In this document: positions 36,232 to 45,790 of the stretch, one piece after another
Layout of the letters: each line of letters starts with the position of its first letter
Numbering within the stretch: position 1 is the first letter of the stretch
NCBI GenBank assembly: GCA_963665015.2
Contig: CAXXSY010000004.1
Coordinates: forward strand, 1,240,001 to 1,304,000
DNA: 64,000 nucleotides
Origin: G963662655 sp963665015
GTDB taxonomy: Bacteria > Cloacimonadota > Cloacimonadia > Cloacimonadales > JAIOQZ01
Direction: 5' to 3'
The notes under the pieces: generated by a model
What the model saw: only the letters and a program-made list of their open reading frames with translations
Told to the model about the DNA's origin: nothing
The model's database searches: none
Program-made: the position numbers and the translations under genes

Positions 36232-36759
36232 ATGAAATCTGTAATTTTCTTGTTCGTAATCGTGCTATTGCTCTCAGCTTGTGCAATGCATTTAAATGTA
36301 GAATCGACGATTCCTGAAATTGATGAATCTCCAGCATTTGATACAAGTATCCGTATCAGTGAGGTAAAAGGGCTGGCAATTGGCAATGCTGTCAATGGGG
36401 TTCGGTTGATAAAGTCAGCTAATTATAGACAGGCGATAATGCAGACATTTCAGAGAAACGGTATGTTTACAAAAGTTGGCGTTGAGAATGCGAAGTATTT
36501 ATTAGACGTGCAATTCACGAGACATATCGAGCCATTTGGTGGTGCTCAGATGTCGTGCTATCTTGATTGTGAATACAAGCTGATTAGGGTTGCCGATCTG
36601 GAGGTTGTATGGGAAAAGACAATTTGCGAAACAGGAACCGGAAAATTTTCAGATTCTCTAATCGCCACAACACGGGGAAGATTGGCCGTTGAAAGGGCTG
36701 TTCAGAATCAGATGAAAGCGCTGGTAGCTGGTTTATCGGAGCTCAAAGGCAAAATCTGA
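36232..36759 (+). CDS. small lipoprotein of unknown function
   Basis: A 175-residue protein. The start at 36232 is set by GGAGG upstream; an upstream in-frame extension has no RBS and would mask the signal peptide. The lipobox is LLLSAC (Cys about 16). The rest has alternating beta strands and helices (RISEVKGLAIGN, FTKVGVENAKYLLDVQF). No family recognised. Base composition is lower in GC than flanking genes, pointing to acquisition or weak codon selection. It stands alone and is followed by an intrinsic terminator. Confidence 0.7.
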   Translation: MKSVIFLFVIVLLLSACAMHLNVESTIPEIDESPAFDTSIRISEVKGLAIGNAVNGVRLIKSANYRQAIMQTFQRNGMFTKVGVENAKYLLDVQFTRHIEPFGGAQMSCYLDCEYKLIRVADLEVVWEKTICETGTGKFSDSLIATTRGRLAVERAVQNQMKALVAGLSELKGKI

Positions 36760-36781
36760 GTCGAATTCTGATTTCCCTATC

Positions 36782-36813
36782 ACCACCTGCTTTACGAATA
36801 GCGGGTGGTTTTT
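36782..36813 (+). terminator. Rho-independent terminator of the lipoprotein gene
   Basis: ACCACCTGC pairs with GCGGGTGGT (one G-T pair), followed by a run of T. The remaining gap to 37061 holds only a degenerate REP-like piece near 36831. Confidence 0.85.
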
Positions 36814-37061
36814 GTATAAGACGTTGTATGAAACTCACATTCAGAAGTAGATGGACTGCTTCAGAACTGTTGATTTTACCGTTAAGCAGATGCCAGTGAA
36901 ATCACGAAGGATAAAAAGAATTTATAGTTAGGCGTAAAAATATCTGGACATGAATCGATATCATTGATTTTTCTTTACATTCAGGTTCTGGAGGATAAAC
37001 TGAATTTGATAACACCGCTCGATCGAATCCCCGAACACACCGTTAACAGGATTGGTTGGAT

Positions 37062-37931
37062 ATGACAAACTGCAACATGTGTCCACGAAAATGCGATATC
37101 GACCGCGACCAGACGGTAGGTTTTTGCCGCAGCGGTTCGAAGCCGATCGTCAACCTCGCCATGCCGCACCTCGGCGAAGAGCCTGTCATCAGCGGCAAGC
37201 GCGGTAGCGGAACCATCTTCTTCAGCTATTGCAACCTGCAATGCGTCTATTGCCAGAACCACCGGATCAGCCAGGAGGGGTGGGGGAAAGAGATATCCGT
37301 CGAGCAGCTCGCCCAGACGATGCTCGATCTGCAAGATCAGGGTCTCCACAACATCAATCTGGTCACGCCCACGCATTTTACCATGAAAATCCGCGACGCG
37401 GTCGTCCAGGCGAAGGAAGAAGGTATGACCCTGCCCGTCGTGTGGAACAGCAGCGCCTACGAACTTCCGGAGACGCTTGCTAAGATGGAGGGGCTCGTCG
37501 ATATCTACATGCCGGACATGCGCTACACGAATCCCGATACGGCGGAGATGTATTCGTCGGCGAGGGATTATCCGGAGGTCGCCAAACGCGCGATCAGAGA
37601 GATGTTCCGCCAGGTTGGACATCTGCGGCTGGGTGACGACGGTGTCGCCGAGAAGGGCTTGATGATCCGCTTGCTGGTGCTTCCTCGCGATGTCGGGGGT
37701 GTTTGTGACGCGCTGCGCTGGATCGAGGATCAGTTCGGCAACGAGACCTTCATCAGCCTGATGTCGCAGTATTATCCGACATACAAGTCATGGGATTTCC
37801 CGCCGCTCGACCGCGCGGTGAAAGAGGACGAGTATCAGCAGGTGCTGGACGTAGCGGAAGAGCTGGGCATGGAAAACGGCTACATTCAGGAGCTCCGTCC
37901 GTCTTCGGAATGGACGCCGGCATTTTGGTAA
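37062..37931 (+). CDS. PflX-type radical SAM protein
   Basis: A 289-residue radical SAM enzyme resembling the COG1313/PflX group of PflA homologues. An N-terminal Cys cluster (CNMCPRKCD ... GFC) precedes the SAM-cluster motif CNLQCVYC (about 57-64); GSGTIFFSYCN, NINLVTPTHF and the closing SLMSQYYPTYK are typical of the group. It uses a 4Fe-4S cluster and S-adenosylmethionine to generate a radical, but the target protein or metabolite is not known. No glycyl radical enzyme gene is adjacent. AGGA lies upstream of ATG 37062; a TTG two codons earlier is an alternative. Confidence 0.85.
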   Translation: MTNCNMCPRKCDIDRDQTVGFCRSGSKPIVNLAMPHLGEEPVISGKRGSGTIFFSYCNLQCVYCQNHRISQEGWGKEISVEQLAQTMLDLQDQGLHNINLVTPTHFTMKIRDAVVQAKEEGMTLPVVWNSSAYELPETLAKMEGLVDIYMPDMRYTNPDTAEMYSSARDYPEVAKRAIREMFRQVGHLRLGDDGVAEKGLMIRLLVLPRDVGGVCDALRWIEDQFGNETFISLMSQYYPTYKSWDFPPLDRAVKEDEYQQVLDVAEELGMENGYIQELRPSSEWTPAFW

Positions 37932-37938
37932 AAGAAAT

Positions 37939-37956
37939 GCGGACGGGGACGTCCGC
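37939..37956. repeat. single palindromic module
   Basis: GCGGACGGGGACGTCCGC, a member of the mosaic repeat set, sits between two convergent genes and could form a bidirectional terminator-like hairpin. Confidence 0.8.
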
Positions 37957-38007
37957 GTTCCCATAGAGAAGCGACTCCCCCGTCCAGATCATTTGAGAGA
38001 GAGAGGA

Positions 38008-40407
38008 TTATTTTATCATCAGCATCCGATGACTTACCACATGATTCTGCGATTGCAATCGAACCAGATAGACACCGCTGCCGACCGATTTACCGTTTTC
38101 ATCCGTTCCATGCCACTGAACACTCGATTCGCCCGGAGCGATCTCATATCGCCGCAAGCACTGCCCCCGGATGTTGAATAGCTCGAGCGTCGCGGGTTTG
38201 TTGTCCGGGATCGTGAAGCGAATGGTCGTCGATGGATTGAACGGATTGGGGTAGTTGCCAATTGTAAGTAGCTCCGGTTTCGCCATATCCTGCTCATCGA
38301 CCGGGTTGAAGTCGAACGGATATCCCTGATGCCAGCGGCAGCTTGTCGCCTCGCCGTTATTGCCGGTTGGGGACATGTCCGCCACTGCGTTTCCGCTTCC
38401 TTCGTTGCAGCGCCAGTAACCGACCAGTCCGTCTTCGTTCCCCTCGAGATAGTCGCCCATGTGATCGTGGATATCCTGCGCGGAGCGCACGACATCCCAG
38501 ACGCGCATCTCATCCAGCAGACCCTTGAAAGCGGCGGTGTTGCTGCTGTTGTTGCCGATGATGAGGTCGTCCAGCGGATTGTCGTTGAGCGGCCCCGCAG
38601 GCGTTACATAGACCGTCTGATCCTGCAAGACGCCGTTGAGGTAGATACAAAGGTCTGAGACGCCGTCGTAGGTGATGGCGAGGTGGTAATCGACCTCCGC
38701 GAGAACGCCGAACGCAGGCAGCGCCACGATGCTCTGGGTGTCGTCCTGGTGGATCATCTTCACGATCAGCGTCATCTGGTTGTAGAGCGGGAAGGCGTTG
38801 TTCAGGTAAACGGAGATGCTCCCCTTGGAGAATATCGTGCCGTTGCCGAGGGTCGGATTCATGCCGTAGTCGAAGGCGTTGAACCACGATTCGAGCGTGA
38901 AGCCCAATCCCAGATAGAGCGAGTCGTCCGCCGGAATGCGCAGCTTGCTGCCGTTGGAGTTGTATTCGATGGCGCTCTCGCCGTCGAACACCCGCACCAG
39001 GTCGGGTTTGACGATCTCGCACTCTTCGACGCCGTTCGAGATGAACAGGCGGACATCGTAGGTGCCCGGTTCGGAAAAGTCCCACGTGGGTTCGGGCTCG
39101 GTCGAATCGACGGTGCCGTCGTTGTCGAAGTCCCATTGCCATGTCGTGACGGGCGGCTTCGAGTACAGATCGCAGGTGAAATGCGACTGCACCGGCGCGT
39201 GGCCGTTGACGACATCGACCTGATAATCGGCTTCGAGGAAGGAATCGATATTCTCGAACCAGCGGATGTGGTGTGATTCATAGACGGCGGTGCAGGCGAT
39301 GAGGTCGAGATCGCTGTCCTCGTCCAGATCGACAACGAAGTATTTGAGCATATCGACCGCGTCGTTGCTCATGACGAATTCGGTGAAATTCTGCTCGCCG
39401 TCGTTGTCGTAGAATGTGGCGAGTCCGCCCTGCCATGCGATCCCGAAGATGTCCATGTCGTCATCCGCGTCGATGTCGCAAACCACCGGGCTGCGACCAC
39501 CGCGGTAGTTGTCGTTCAGCATGTGCATGGTGAATTCCTGCTGGCCGTCGTTCTCGAACCATCCGATGGCGTGGCTGTTTCCGCAAGAGGTTGCCGCAAA
39601 GTCCATGTGCCCATCGCCGTTGATGTCGCCGGCGCTGACCCAGTTCGGCTTGTCCCATTCGTTGAAGAGGAGGTGCTCCGGGAAATTCTCGTCCTCACCG
39701 ATGTTCTCGAACCAGACGATGCCGCCTGCCTGAGCCGCCGCGAGGATGTCCTGGTCGTCGTCGCCGTCCATATCCACGGCGACTGCGCAACTGACCACCG
39801 TCCAGTTGTCCTTGACGATGTGCTCGGTGAAATTCTCTTCGCCGTCGTTCTCGAACCAGCCCAGCCTGCCCATTCCGCAAGCAGTGGCGAGGATATCGAC
39901 GTTGCCGTCGCCGTTGATGTCGATCGGCTGATTGTGGACATGGTCGGTGACGAGCACCCAACCGGGCCCGTCCCAGCTCGTCGAGACCTCGTGCTCGGTG
40001 AAGGTGCCGTCACCGTCGTTGTGAAACCATGAAATCTTGTCGCCACCGTCCGCAGTCGCGACGAAATCCGGGTATTCGTCATCGTCGATGTTGCCCGTGT
40101 CGATCGCCTTCGCGTTCAGGAAGTTCTCAATCACCAAGTGTTCGGAAAAATTCATCGTGCCATCGTTTTCCATCCACTTGATGTGGTGGCCCGGATTGCA
40201 TGTGTAAACGAAATCGGGACTTCCGTCCAGATTGAAGTCGGCAGCCGCGATCGCGCAGGCGCCCCCCGTGTCCTCGAAGAGCACGTGCTCTTCGAACATT
40301 GCGTCTGCCAGAAGGCTTGCCGCTGACATTGCCAGTGCCAGAAGCATGCAGAATAGGTGGATATTCTTTGCACGGAACAAGAACAAAGAACATCGGTGTC
40401 GTTTCAT
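38008..40407 (-). CDS. secreted FG-GAP/VCBS-repeat protein with PKD, LamG-like and C-terminal sorting domains
   Basis: A 799-residue exported protein. Signal peptide about 1-35. Residues 40-390 are integrin-like FG-GAP/VCBS repeats with Ca-binding loops (DFNLDGSPDF, DINGDGNVDI, DINGDGHMDF). A PKD-type Ig domain (about 400-465; TWQWDFDNDG) is followed by a concanavalin-like LamG domain (about 475-650; LGLGFTLESWFN). The C-terminal 80 residues match the type A sorting module of FCB bacteria (GNYPNPFNPSTTIRF ... VYLVRLQSQ), which implies type IX-type export to the surface. AAGGAG precedes the ATG. It probably acts in adhesion or glycan binding. Confidence 0.85.
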   Translation of the reverse strand: MKRHRCSLFLFRAKNIHLFCMLLALAMSAASLLADAMFEEHVLFEDTGGACAIAAADFNLDGSPDFVYTCNPGHHIKWMENDGTMNFSEHLVIENFLNAKAIDTGNIDDDEYPDFVATADGGDKISWFHNDGDGTFTEHEVSTSWDGPGWVLVTDHVHNQPIDINGDGNVDILATACGMGRLGWFENDGEENFTEHIVKDNWTVVSCAVAVDMDGDDDQDILAAAQAGGIVWFENIGEDENFPEHLLFNEWDKPNWVSAGDINGDGHMDFAATSCGNSHAIGWFENDGQQEFTMHMLNDNYRGGRSPVVCDIDADDDMDIFGIAWQGGLATFYDNDGEQNFTEFVMSNDAVDMLKYFVVDLDEDSDLDLIACTAVYESHHIRWFENIDSFLEADYQVDVVNGHAPVQSHFTCDLYSKPPVTTWQWDFDNDGTVDSTEPEPTWDFSEPGTYDVRLFISNGVEECEIVKPDLVRVFDGESAIEYNSNGSKLRIPADDSLYLGLGFTLESWFNAFDYGMNPTLGNGTIFSKGSISVYLNNAFPLYNQMTLIVKMIHQDDTQSIVALPAFGVLAEVDYHLAITYDGVSDLCIYLNGVLQDQTVYVTPAGPLNDNPLDDLIIGNNSSNTAAFKGLLDEMRVWDVVRSAQDIHDHMGDYLEGNEDGLVGYWRCNEGSGNAVADMSPTGNNGEATSCRWHQGYPFDFNPVDEQDMAKPELLTIGNYPNPFNPSTTIRFTIPDNKPATLELFNIRGQCLRRYEIAPGESSVQWHGTDENGKSVGSGVYLVRLQSQNHVVSHRMLMIK

Positions 40408-40439
40408 GTTTATCTCCTTGATTCGGTTGGTATTATTTC

Positions 40440-40765
40440 ATGGTACGCAGGCACCCTTGCCTGCATTCTCTATCGCTCGTAGGGCGTGACCTCCTGTGAA
40501 TTTGATCGAATCTTCCATAAGCGTTCTACAACAGAGAATGCACAGAGAACGCCGCTCGGAGATCAGCGCCTACAGCAGTGACGAGCAAACACGGAGGCTT
40601 GCCCTACGGACCGCCGAGTTCCAACTCGGCATCTCCCTTCTCTCGTAGCGCTCGACCTCCGAGCGAGCTTCATCTGATATTGAAGCAGAAATCAACATTC
40701 AGAAGAACCTCCGATACATTCGGAAGTTGATTTCTTTCAGGAACGCGGACGTCCTCGTCCGCATC
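40440..40765. repeat. palindromic-module mosaic plus REP-like element
   Basis: The gap 40408-40770 has no gene. Modules present: GCAGGCACCCTTGCCTGC, a CGCCGCTCGGAGATC piece, GCTCGACCTCCGAGCGAGC, the REP-like element at 40689-40733 and GCGGACGTCCTCGTCCGC at 40745. The order differs from the array at 4.3-5.3 kb. Confidence 0.8.
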
Positions 40766-40770
40766 TTCAC

Positions 40771-41634
40771 TTATGCTTTCGTATATTCGTCCCGGAGTTC
40801 GAGGAGCCCCGGGGCGTGACCAACGAACTTCAATACGTATTTCTGGATTTCGCTCCAGATTTCTTCGCGTGAACGACCCTCGTTGAACATGGTGATGATG
40901 TCGTAGAAGCCGATCTGGTAGATCATGTCGCTGAATATCCAGCCGGCGAGGTAGCGATTGCCGCTGTACATCGAGTGCTTGATCTCTTCGCTCTTCAGCT
41001 TTGTGGTTGTGATAAGGAACTGATTGGCGTCCGCCGCGAGGGAGAACCAGTTGACGGGCCACTTCTCGACGATCAGGTTCTCGATCATGAACCGGTCGTG
41101 ACGGATGATCTCCGCGCCCTCGAAGCTCTCGATGTCCGAGGTGTAGAGCGCCACGATCACGCCCCGATCGATCGCCCTACGAACCGCCTGCCGTATCTTT
41201 TCGAAGTGGTGCTTCTCCACCTCGATGAAGATGATCTTCTCCGTCTGGTCGATAATCTGATTCGCCTTGGCATAGACCTGCTCCATGTTCTGCATGTAGT
41301 AGATGGAATCGACCTGCTCCTGTTGCTTCAAATCGCTGAACGCGTCGGCGACTTTCTTGCGATGGCCGGTGAATTCCCGCTCCTTCTGCTCCAGCATCCG
41401 CTCGATGGGAACCGACTGGAATATCCGGTTCTTCGACCCCTGAAGCTGGACTATCGCGCCCTTCTGCTCCAGAGACTTCAGCGCTTGATAGACGTTCGAG
41501 CGCGATTTCCCGATCTGCCGCGCGATGCTGTACCCCGATTGCGGAGAGTCTTTCAAAAGCTCATAATACACGGTCGCCTCGACCTGTGTGAATCCCAGAT
41601 CAATCAGCATCTCGATGCGTTTCTGGTCACTCAT
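40771..41634 (-). CDS. TrmB-family transcriptional regulator
   Basis: A 287-residue protein. The N-terminal winged helix (about 3-75) has LGFTQVEATVYYELL and GYSIARQIGKSRSNVYQALK, typical of TrmB (archaeal-type sugar-responsive) regulators. A coiled-coil linker (about 85-120) and a C-terminal phospholipase-D-like effector domain follow. The ligand is unknown, perhaps a sugar. The start at 41634 has AAGGA about eight bases upstream; a longer frame extends into the operator. An inverted repeat overlaps its promoter, which suggests autoregulation. Confidence 0.82.
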   Translation of the reverse strand: MSDQKRIEMLIDLGFTQVEATVYYELLKDSPQSGYSIARQIGKSRSNVYQALKSLEQKGAIVQLQGSKNRIFQSVPIERMLEQKEREFTGHRKKVADAFSDLKQQEQVDSIYYMQNMEQVYAKANQIIDQTEKIIFIEVEKHHFEKIRQAVRRAIDRGVIVALYTSDIESFEGAEIIRHDRFMIENLIVEKWPVNWFSLAADANQFLITTTKLKSEEIKHSMYSGNRYLAGWIFSDMIYQIGFYDIITMFNEGRSREEIWSEIQKYVLKFVGHAPGLLELRDEYTKA

Positions 41635-41652
41635 ATCAACGTCCTTTCGATT

Positions 41653-41701
41653 AGTGTTACTATCTGGTACCACTATGCCCGAAGGGCGATAAACCTGTCA
41701 A
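41653..41701 (-). promoter_or_regulatory. trmB-like gene promoter with overlapping operator-like inverted repeat
   Basis: On the minus strand TTGACA (41696-41701), 18-bp spacer, CATAGT (41672-41677). AGTGGTAC and GTAACACT (41653-41674, 6-bp spacer, one mismatch) form an inverted repeat beginning inside the -10. Confidence 0.45.
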
Positions 41702-41831
41702 TATATTTTATGCGCTGGGGGATATTCAGGGTGGTTTGCTCCTACAACAGGAAAATATCTGGCATCGAACGAAGCAACCGTGTCGTATCAATTTTCACAT
41801 AATCTGCCCGTGTCTGCCCTTCGCTGAGAGT

Positions 41832-41849
41832 TGCGGACGAGGACGTCCG
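41832..41849. repeat. single palindromic module
   Basis: GCGGACGAGGACGTCCGC, the mosaic module, lies in the gap upstream of the TrmB-type gene. Confidence 0.75.
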
Positions 41850-41863
41850 CGTTCCATAGAGAC

Positions 41864-41894
41864 AAAAAAAACCGGCTGCGGGTACAGCCGGTTT
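41864..41894 (-). terminator. Rho-independent terminator of the Fn3-like protein gene
   Basis: AACCGGCTG and CAGCCGGTT form a 9-bp stem on the minus strand, followed by eight T residues. Confidence 0.9.
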
Positions 41895-41919
41895 ATGGCA
41901 ATAAGGGGGGAATTAACCC

Positions 41920-44900
41920 TTATTTTGAGATCGTTTTTACTGCACTACGTTTGCGGGTCGGCGTTGAGAACGTCTGGGTCGTAACGTAGTAGAAGTACTT
42001 GTTGCTCAGACCTTCATGCGTGTATGTGGTGACCGGGGTCGTGTCGAGCAGTGTGAAGGTTCCGTCCGGTGTTTCGCAGAAGAAGATTCTGTAACTTGCT
42101 GCTCCGGGGACGGCTTCCCATGTGAGAACCGCGTCGGTTCCGTTGGCGTCGATGGTCAGGTTGGCGGGAGCATCGGGACCGCTCGCCGGCCAGTCGAGAT
42201 CGTTCTGATTCGTGCCGAATGCCAGTGCCAGGTTTCCGTTGATCGGATCGAACATCGGTCCGCCGACCCAGCTGTTAAGGCACTCGGCCGACGTGACATC
42301 GTTACCGTGATACTGCACGCCGATCGTTCCGTCAGCGTTCTCGATACCGATCGAGCAGTCGTAGTCGTAACCGGAATGATCTACCAGGCAAGTTGACGAT
42401 TCGTCGTAGTTGTAGCAGATAATGATCTTGCCGTTCGGGAAGAGCGTCGCCTGCATCGTGATGTAGTAGTTCAGGGATGTCAGCGTCGGGAAATGCCAGT
42501 AAGTTACGGTGAAGCTGCTGGCATCGCCGCCGACGAAGATTTGTGCATCATCGCCATAGTATTTGAAATCATCCCAGAGAACGGCGATGAAATCGTTCGG
42601 TTCCGTAACGTCGGGGATGAGTTTGTTCAAGTAGGGCCATGCGTTGGTGAAGCCGAGCTGACCGTTTGTCGTCACATAGACGGTATCCTGATCGACACCG
42701 AAGAACGGGAAGTCGAACGGAAGCTCGACAACCCAGTTACCGTCGTCGGCAGAGTTGTTGTCCGGCACGTCGAATTCGTCGAGGACGAGTTCGGTGTGTC
42801 CTGTGGTATCGATCCAACGGTAGGTCGGGTGGCTGTTGGGCGCCATGGAGTTGGCGAAGTAATAGCCGTCGTTGCCGCCGAAATCGGAATCGACAGTGGT
42901 TGTCGTGAAGCTCCAGATCGGGCATTCTTCAGCGTCTCCAGCTTCGTTGAAAGGAACGATCTGCCAGTAGTAGGTCGTGCCGAGGTTGAGCTGAGAGTAC
43001 ACGAAGTATTCCGTCAGTCCGAGGTCATCGCCGTTGACGAGGTTTGTGGGCGGGTTGTCTGTGCCGAAGTAGAGCTTGTAGCCTTCCGCGCCGGAAACGT
43101 CGTTCCAGATCAGGGTTCCGGTTTCCGGGCGATCGGTCAGTCCGTCTGTAGGAGCGACAGCCGTGGTGCTTAAGGGAAGACCGTATGTGGTGAATTCCCA
43201 CGTTTCGCAATCAATCGCATCGCCGTTCTCATTGTAAGGAACGATCTGCCAGTAGTAGTCGGTTTCGAGTTCGAGGTGGCTGCAGTCGTATGTCAGCACG
43301 TCACCCAGATCGTCGCCGTTGACGGTGTCCGTGGGCGGATCGTCGGTTCCCAGATAAAGTTTGTAGCCAGATGCGCCGAGTGCCGCGGTCCACTCCAGGG
43401 TGCAGTTTGTAGAGACATCGAACTCGCCGTCGTACGGTGAAACGACTTCGGAAAGTCTCGGCAGTTCCTGTGTCATGAAGCTCCAGACGGGGCAATCGAT
43501 TGCGTTTCCGTTTTCATTGTAGGGAACCACCTGCCAGTAGTAGGTGGCGTTCAGATCGAGATCGCTGAACGAGTAGGTGGTCTCAGATCCCTGGTCATTG
43601 CCGTTGACGATGTCGGTCGGTGGATTGTCGGTTCCGAAGTAGAGGTAGTAGCCAGATGCGAACGGTGAGCTGTTCCACTGCAGAGTTTCTGTGATCGAAA
43701 CATCGGTTGCAGCGTCGGTCGGGTAGATCGGTGTGACAGGACTCGGAGCCGAATTGTTGGAGAAGACGGTTACGTTGTCGATGAAGAGGTCATTTCCATA
43801 TCCTGAGTATCCGAAGAATCGGATGAGGATACTTTGCCCGATGTAGGCGGAGAGATCGACTCCGGCCGCGATTGACATGTCGCCCGGGGTAGAGCCTGCG
43901 GCTCCGTCATTCGAATCGAAATCCGTGGCTGCTTTGTGCCATGCATCGTTCCAGGTGGTTCCTCCGTTGGTACTGATCTGTACGGTCAGTGCGTCGTTCG
44001 GATAGGATGAATGGCATTTATGTGACCAGTTGAAGCTCAGGATGGGCGCTTCGGGAACGATGACATTCGGGAGCGTCATGTAGGCCGTGGAGCCGGAACT
44101 CCAGGAATAGAAATTACAATAGGCGTATGATACTCCGCCGGTCGTGTATGCGCGCCAGTTATGCGTTCCACCCGACATGTCCCAGTATTGAGGCGGGAAC
44201 GTTTCGAAGTCGGTTTCGTACGGGAATGAGGTGATGGTATTGTTTTCCGTGGTGAAGCTCCAGGCGTCGCTCGATACTTCGCCAACGCTGTTACGGGCAA
44301 CGACTTCCCAGTAGTATGTCGTTATGTAGTCGAGCGTGTTCGGCAGGTTGATCGAGGTTTGGCTTGCGGGAATGTTGTCTCCGATCAGTGTTGACGGAGG
44401 ATTCTCGGTTCCGAAATAGACATCGAAGTTGGTGGTGTTGTCACCCGAGGTCCAGGATACGCTGCTCAAGTTAACCGCAACGTCCGTCAATCCGTTTTCG
44501 GGATTGGGATCGGTCGGTCTGCCGGGACCGCCAACCAGTTCATAGTGCAGCCTGGTGTTGGGCAGGTAGTCGCCGATAGCGCCGTCGTCCGCGGGATATT
44601 CTGTGTCCTGATGACGATAGACGACACGGTTTGTGACGCTTGTGTAGCGGAAAGTCGGGCCGCTATATCCGAAGGAACCGTCATGACAGTCCCACATGAT
44701 CATCAGGTTGTCCCTTCCGTTGTACTCGAACGGTGTGTCGAGCACAAATTCATACCAGCCCGAGCCATTGAAGGTCGTCGAACCGAAGTGGCAAAGGGTG
44801 AAGCCTTCCGCAACCGGGTCTTCGATGTAGGACGGATCGGTGAATTCGGTATCAGTCGTATGCTTCATATAACAGTAGAGACTGTCAACCGTGAAGTCTT

Positions 44901-45129
44901 CCGGATCGCTGCTGCAGTCGTAGCTGACCGATGAGATATCCATCGACATTCCGATCTCGGATTGCAGATAGATGGTGCGGGACCAGCTGTAGTCCCACAG
45001 GTTCGTAAAAGGCGTGTTGCTCGAATTGGATGTTCCATCTCCAATCTCAACGTAAAGTGCTTGCGCGCTGATTGCGATCATCAGCAAGCTGAACAATAAC
45101 AGGAATTTGCGTGAATGTTTCGTTTTCAT
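41920..45129 (-). CDS. large secreted protein with Fn3-like repeats
   Basis: A 1,069-residue exported protein. The start at 45129 is set by GGAGGTGG immediately upstream; an upstream extension is rejected. Signal peptide about 1-22 (ending AQA). At least four repeats of about 95 residues (about 203-293, 463-553, 556-646, 648-745) share YKLYFGTDNPPT and TYYWQIVPYNENG, and resemble fibronectin type III domains. A jelly-roll-like region (about 295-460) lies between the first and second. A C-terminal Fn3-like piece ends in SAVKTISK without the NPFNPST sorting module, so export may differ from its neighbour. Probable surface or extracellular protein, function unknown. Confidence 0.82.
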   Translation of the reverse strand: MKTKHSRKFLLLFSLLMIAISAQALYVEIGDGTSNSSNTPFTNLWDYSWSRTIYLQSEIGMSMDISSVSYDCSSDPEDFTVDSLYCYMKHTTDTEFTDPSYIEDPVAEGFTLCHFGSTTFNGSGWYEFVLDTPFEYNGRDNLMIMWDCHDGSFGYSGPTFRYTSVTNRVVYRHQDTEYPADDGAIGDYLPNTRLHYELVGGPGRPTDPNPENGLTDVAVNLSSVSWTSGDNTTNFDVYFGTENPPSTLIGDNIPASQTSINLPNTLDYITTYYWEVVARNSVGEVSSDAWSFTTENNTITSFPYETDFETFPPQYWDMSGGTHNWRAYTTGGVSYAYCNFYSWSSGSTAYMTLPNVIVPEAPILSFNWSHKCHSSYPNDALTVQISTNGGTTWNDAWHKAATDFDSNDGAAGSTPGDMSIAAGVDLSAYIGQSILIRFFGYSGYGNDLFIDNVTVFSNNSAPSPVTPIYPTDAATDVSITETLQWNSSPFASGYYLYFGTDNPPTDIVNGNDQGSETTYSFSDLDLNATYYWQVVPYNENGNAIDCPVWSFMTQELPRLSEVVSPYDGEFDVSTNCTLEWTAALGASGYKLYLGTDDPPTDTVNGDDLGDVLTYDCSHLELETDYYWQIVPYNENGDAIDCETWEFTTYGLPLSTTAVAPTDGLTDRPETGTLIWNDVSGAEGYKLYFGTDNPPTNLVNGDDLGLTEYFVYSQLNLGTTYYWQIVPFNEAGDAEECPIWSFTTTTVDSDFGGNDGYYFANSMAPNSHPTYRWIDTTGHTELVLDEFDVPDNNSADDGNWVVELPFDFPFFGVDQDTVYVTTNGQLGFTNAWPYLNKLIPDVTEPNDFIAVLWDDFKYYGDDAQIFVGGDASSFTVTYWHFPTLTSLNYYITMQATLFPNGKIIICYNYDESSTCLVDHSGYDYDCSIGIENADGTIGVQYHGNDVTSAECLNSWVGGPMFDPINGNLALAFGTNQNDLDWPASGPDAPANLTIDANGTDAVLTWEAVPGAASYRIFFCETPDGTFTLLDTTPVTTYTHEGLSNKYFYYVTTQTFSTPTRKRSAVKTISK

Positions 45130-45790
45130 TCCACCTCCATTTTCAATGTGATTTCTATTGGTTTCCCTTGAATTCCATTTCAATTACAATACGATGTTCG
45201 TTTCGGTTCTCATCTTTAGATCGCATCAGCGATACCAGGCATTTCAAAGATCATCGCGAATTGTACGCACGCGTACACATATACTGTCGATCGTACACCT
45301 TTACCTCTGGATGCACACGCTGTTCACACTTTGTCAACCAGTGTTTCCACATGGATGGTGAAAAAGTGCCCGGGCGATCCTCGGGTTGGTCGTTTGTACT
45401 ACGTCATGCATGAAGCGACCCAAAAGCTCTTTCTCGATTTGAATTTCTACATATTTCTTATAATTCACTTCGGGCTCTCAGGTTGTTGGCGGTTTGTAAG
45501 TGTAAACCCAAAAAGAAGCTGTAAACAGAATCGGATTCAGTAATGTCCATTGGAAAAATAAGCCCCCAAACGCGTTGATAAACAGCCCTGCAATCAGAGG
45601 ATTATCGACTGATGATGTGGGATGCACCCGATTTCACCTTGACAATCTCGCGGATTTTGATATTCTTGTCTGTAAATATGAAATCAGAAATGTGTATTTT
45701 GGTGAATCTAAAAGCAGTACAATCTTGAGTATTTGGCAAAGACTTTTCCCGAAATAACATCACATGAAATTTAACACGGAGGAACTAAAG
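45130..45790. other. 661-bp gap without a recognised gene
   Basis: The interval is AT-richer than the coding DNA around it. Short open frames here (for example 45575-45757) lack RBS and family resemblance. TTGACA at 45639 is the only promoter-like box seen; no convincing -10 accompanies it. None of the dispersed palindromic repeats occurs here, unlike most other large gaps. Confidence 0.6.

Noticed and set aside
45575..45757. 60-codon frame before the GNAT gene
   Set aside because: No RBS, no recognisable family, and it ends before the GNAT start.
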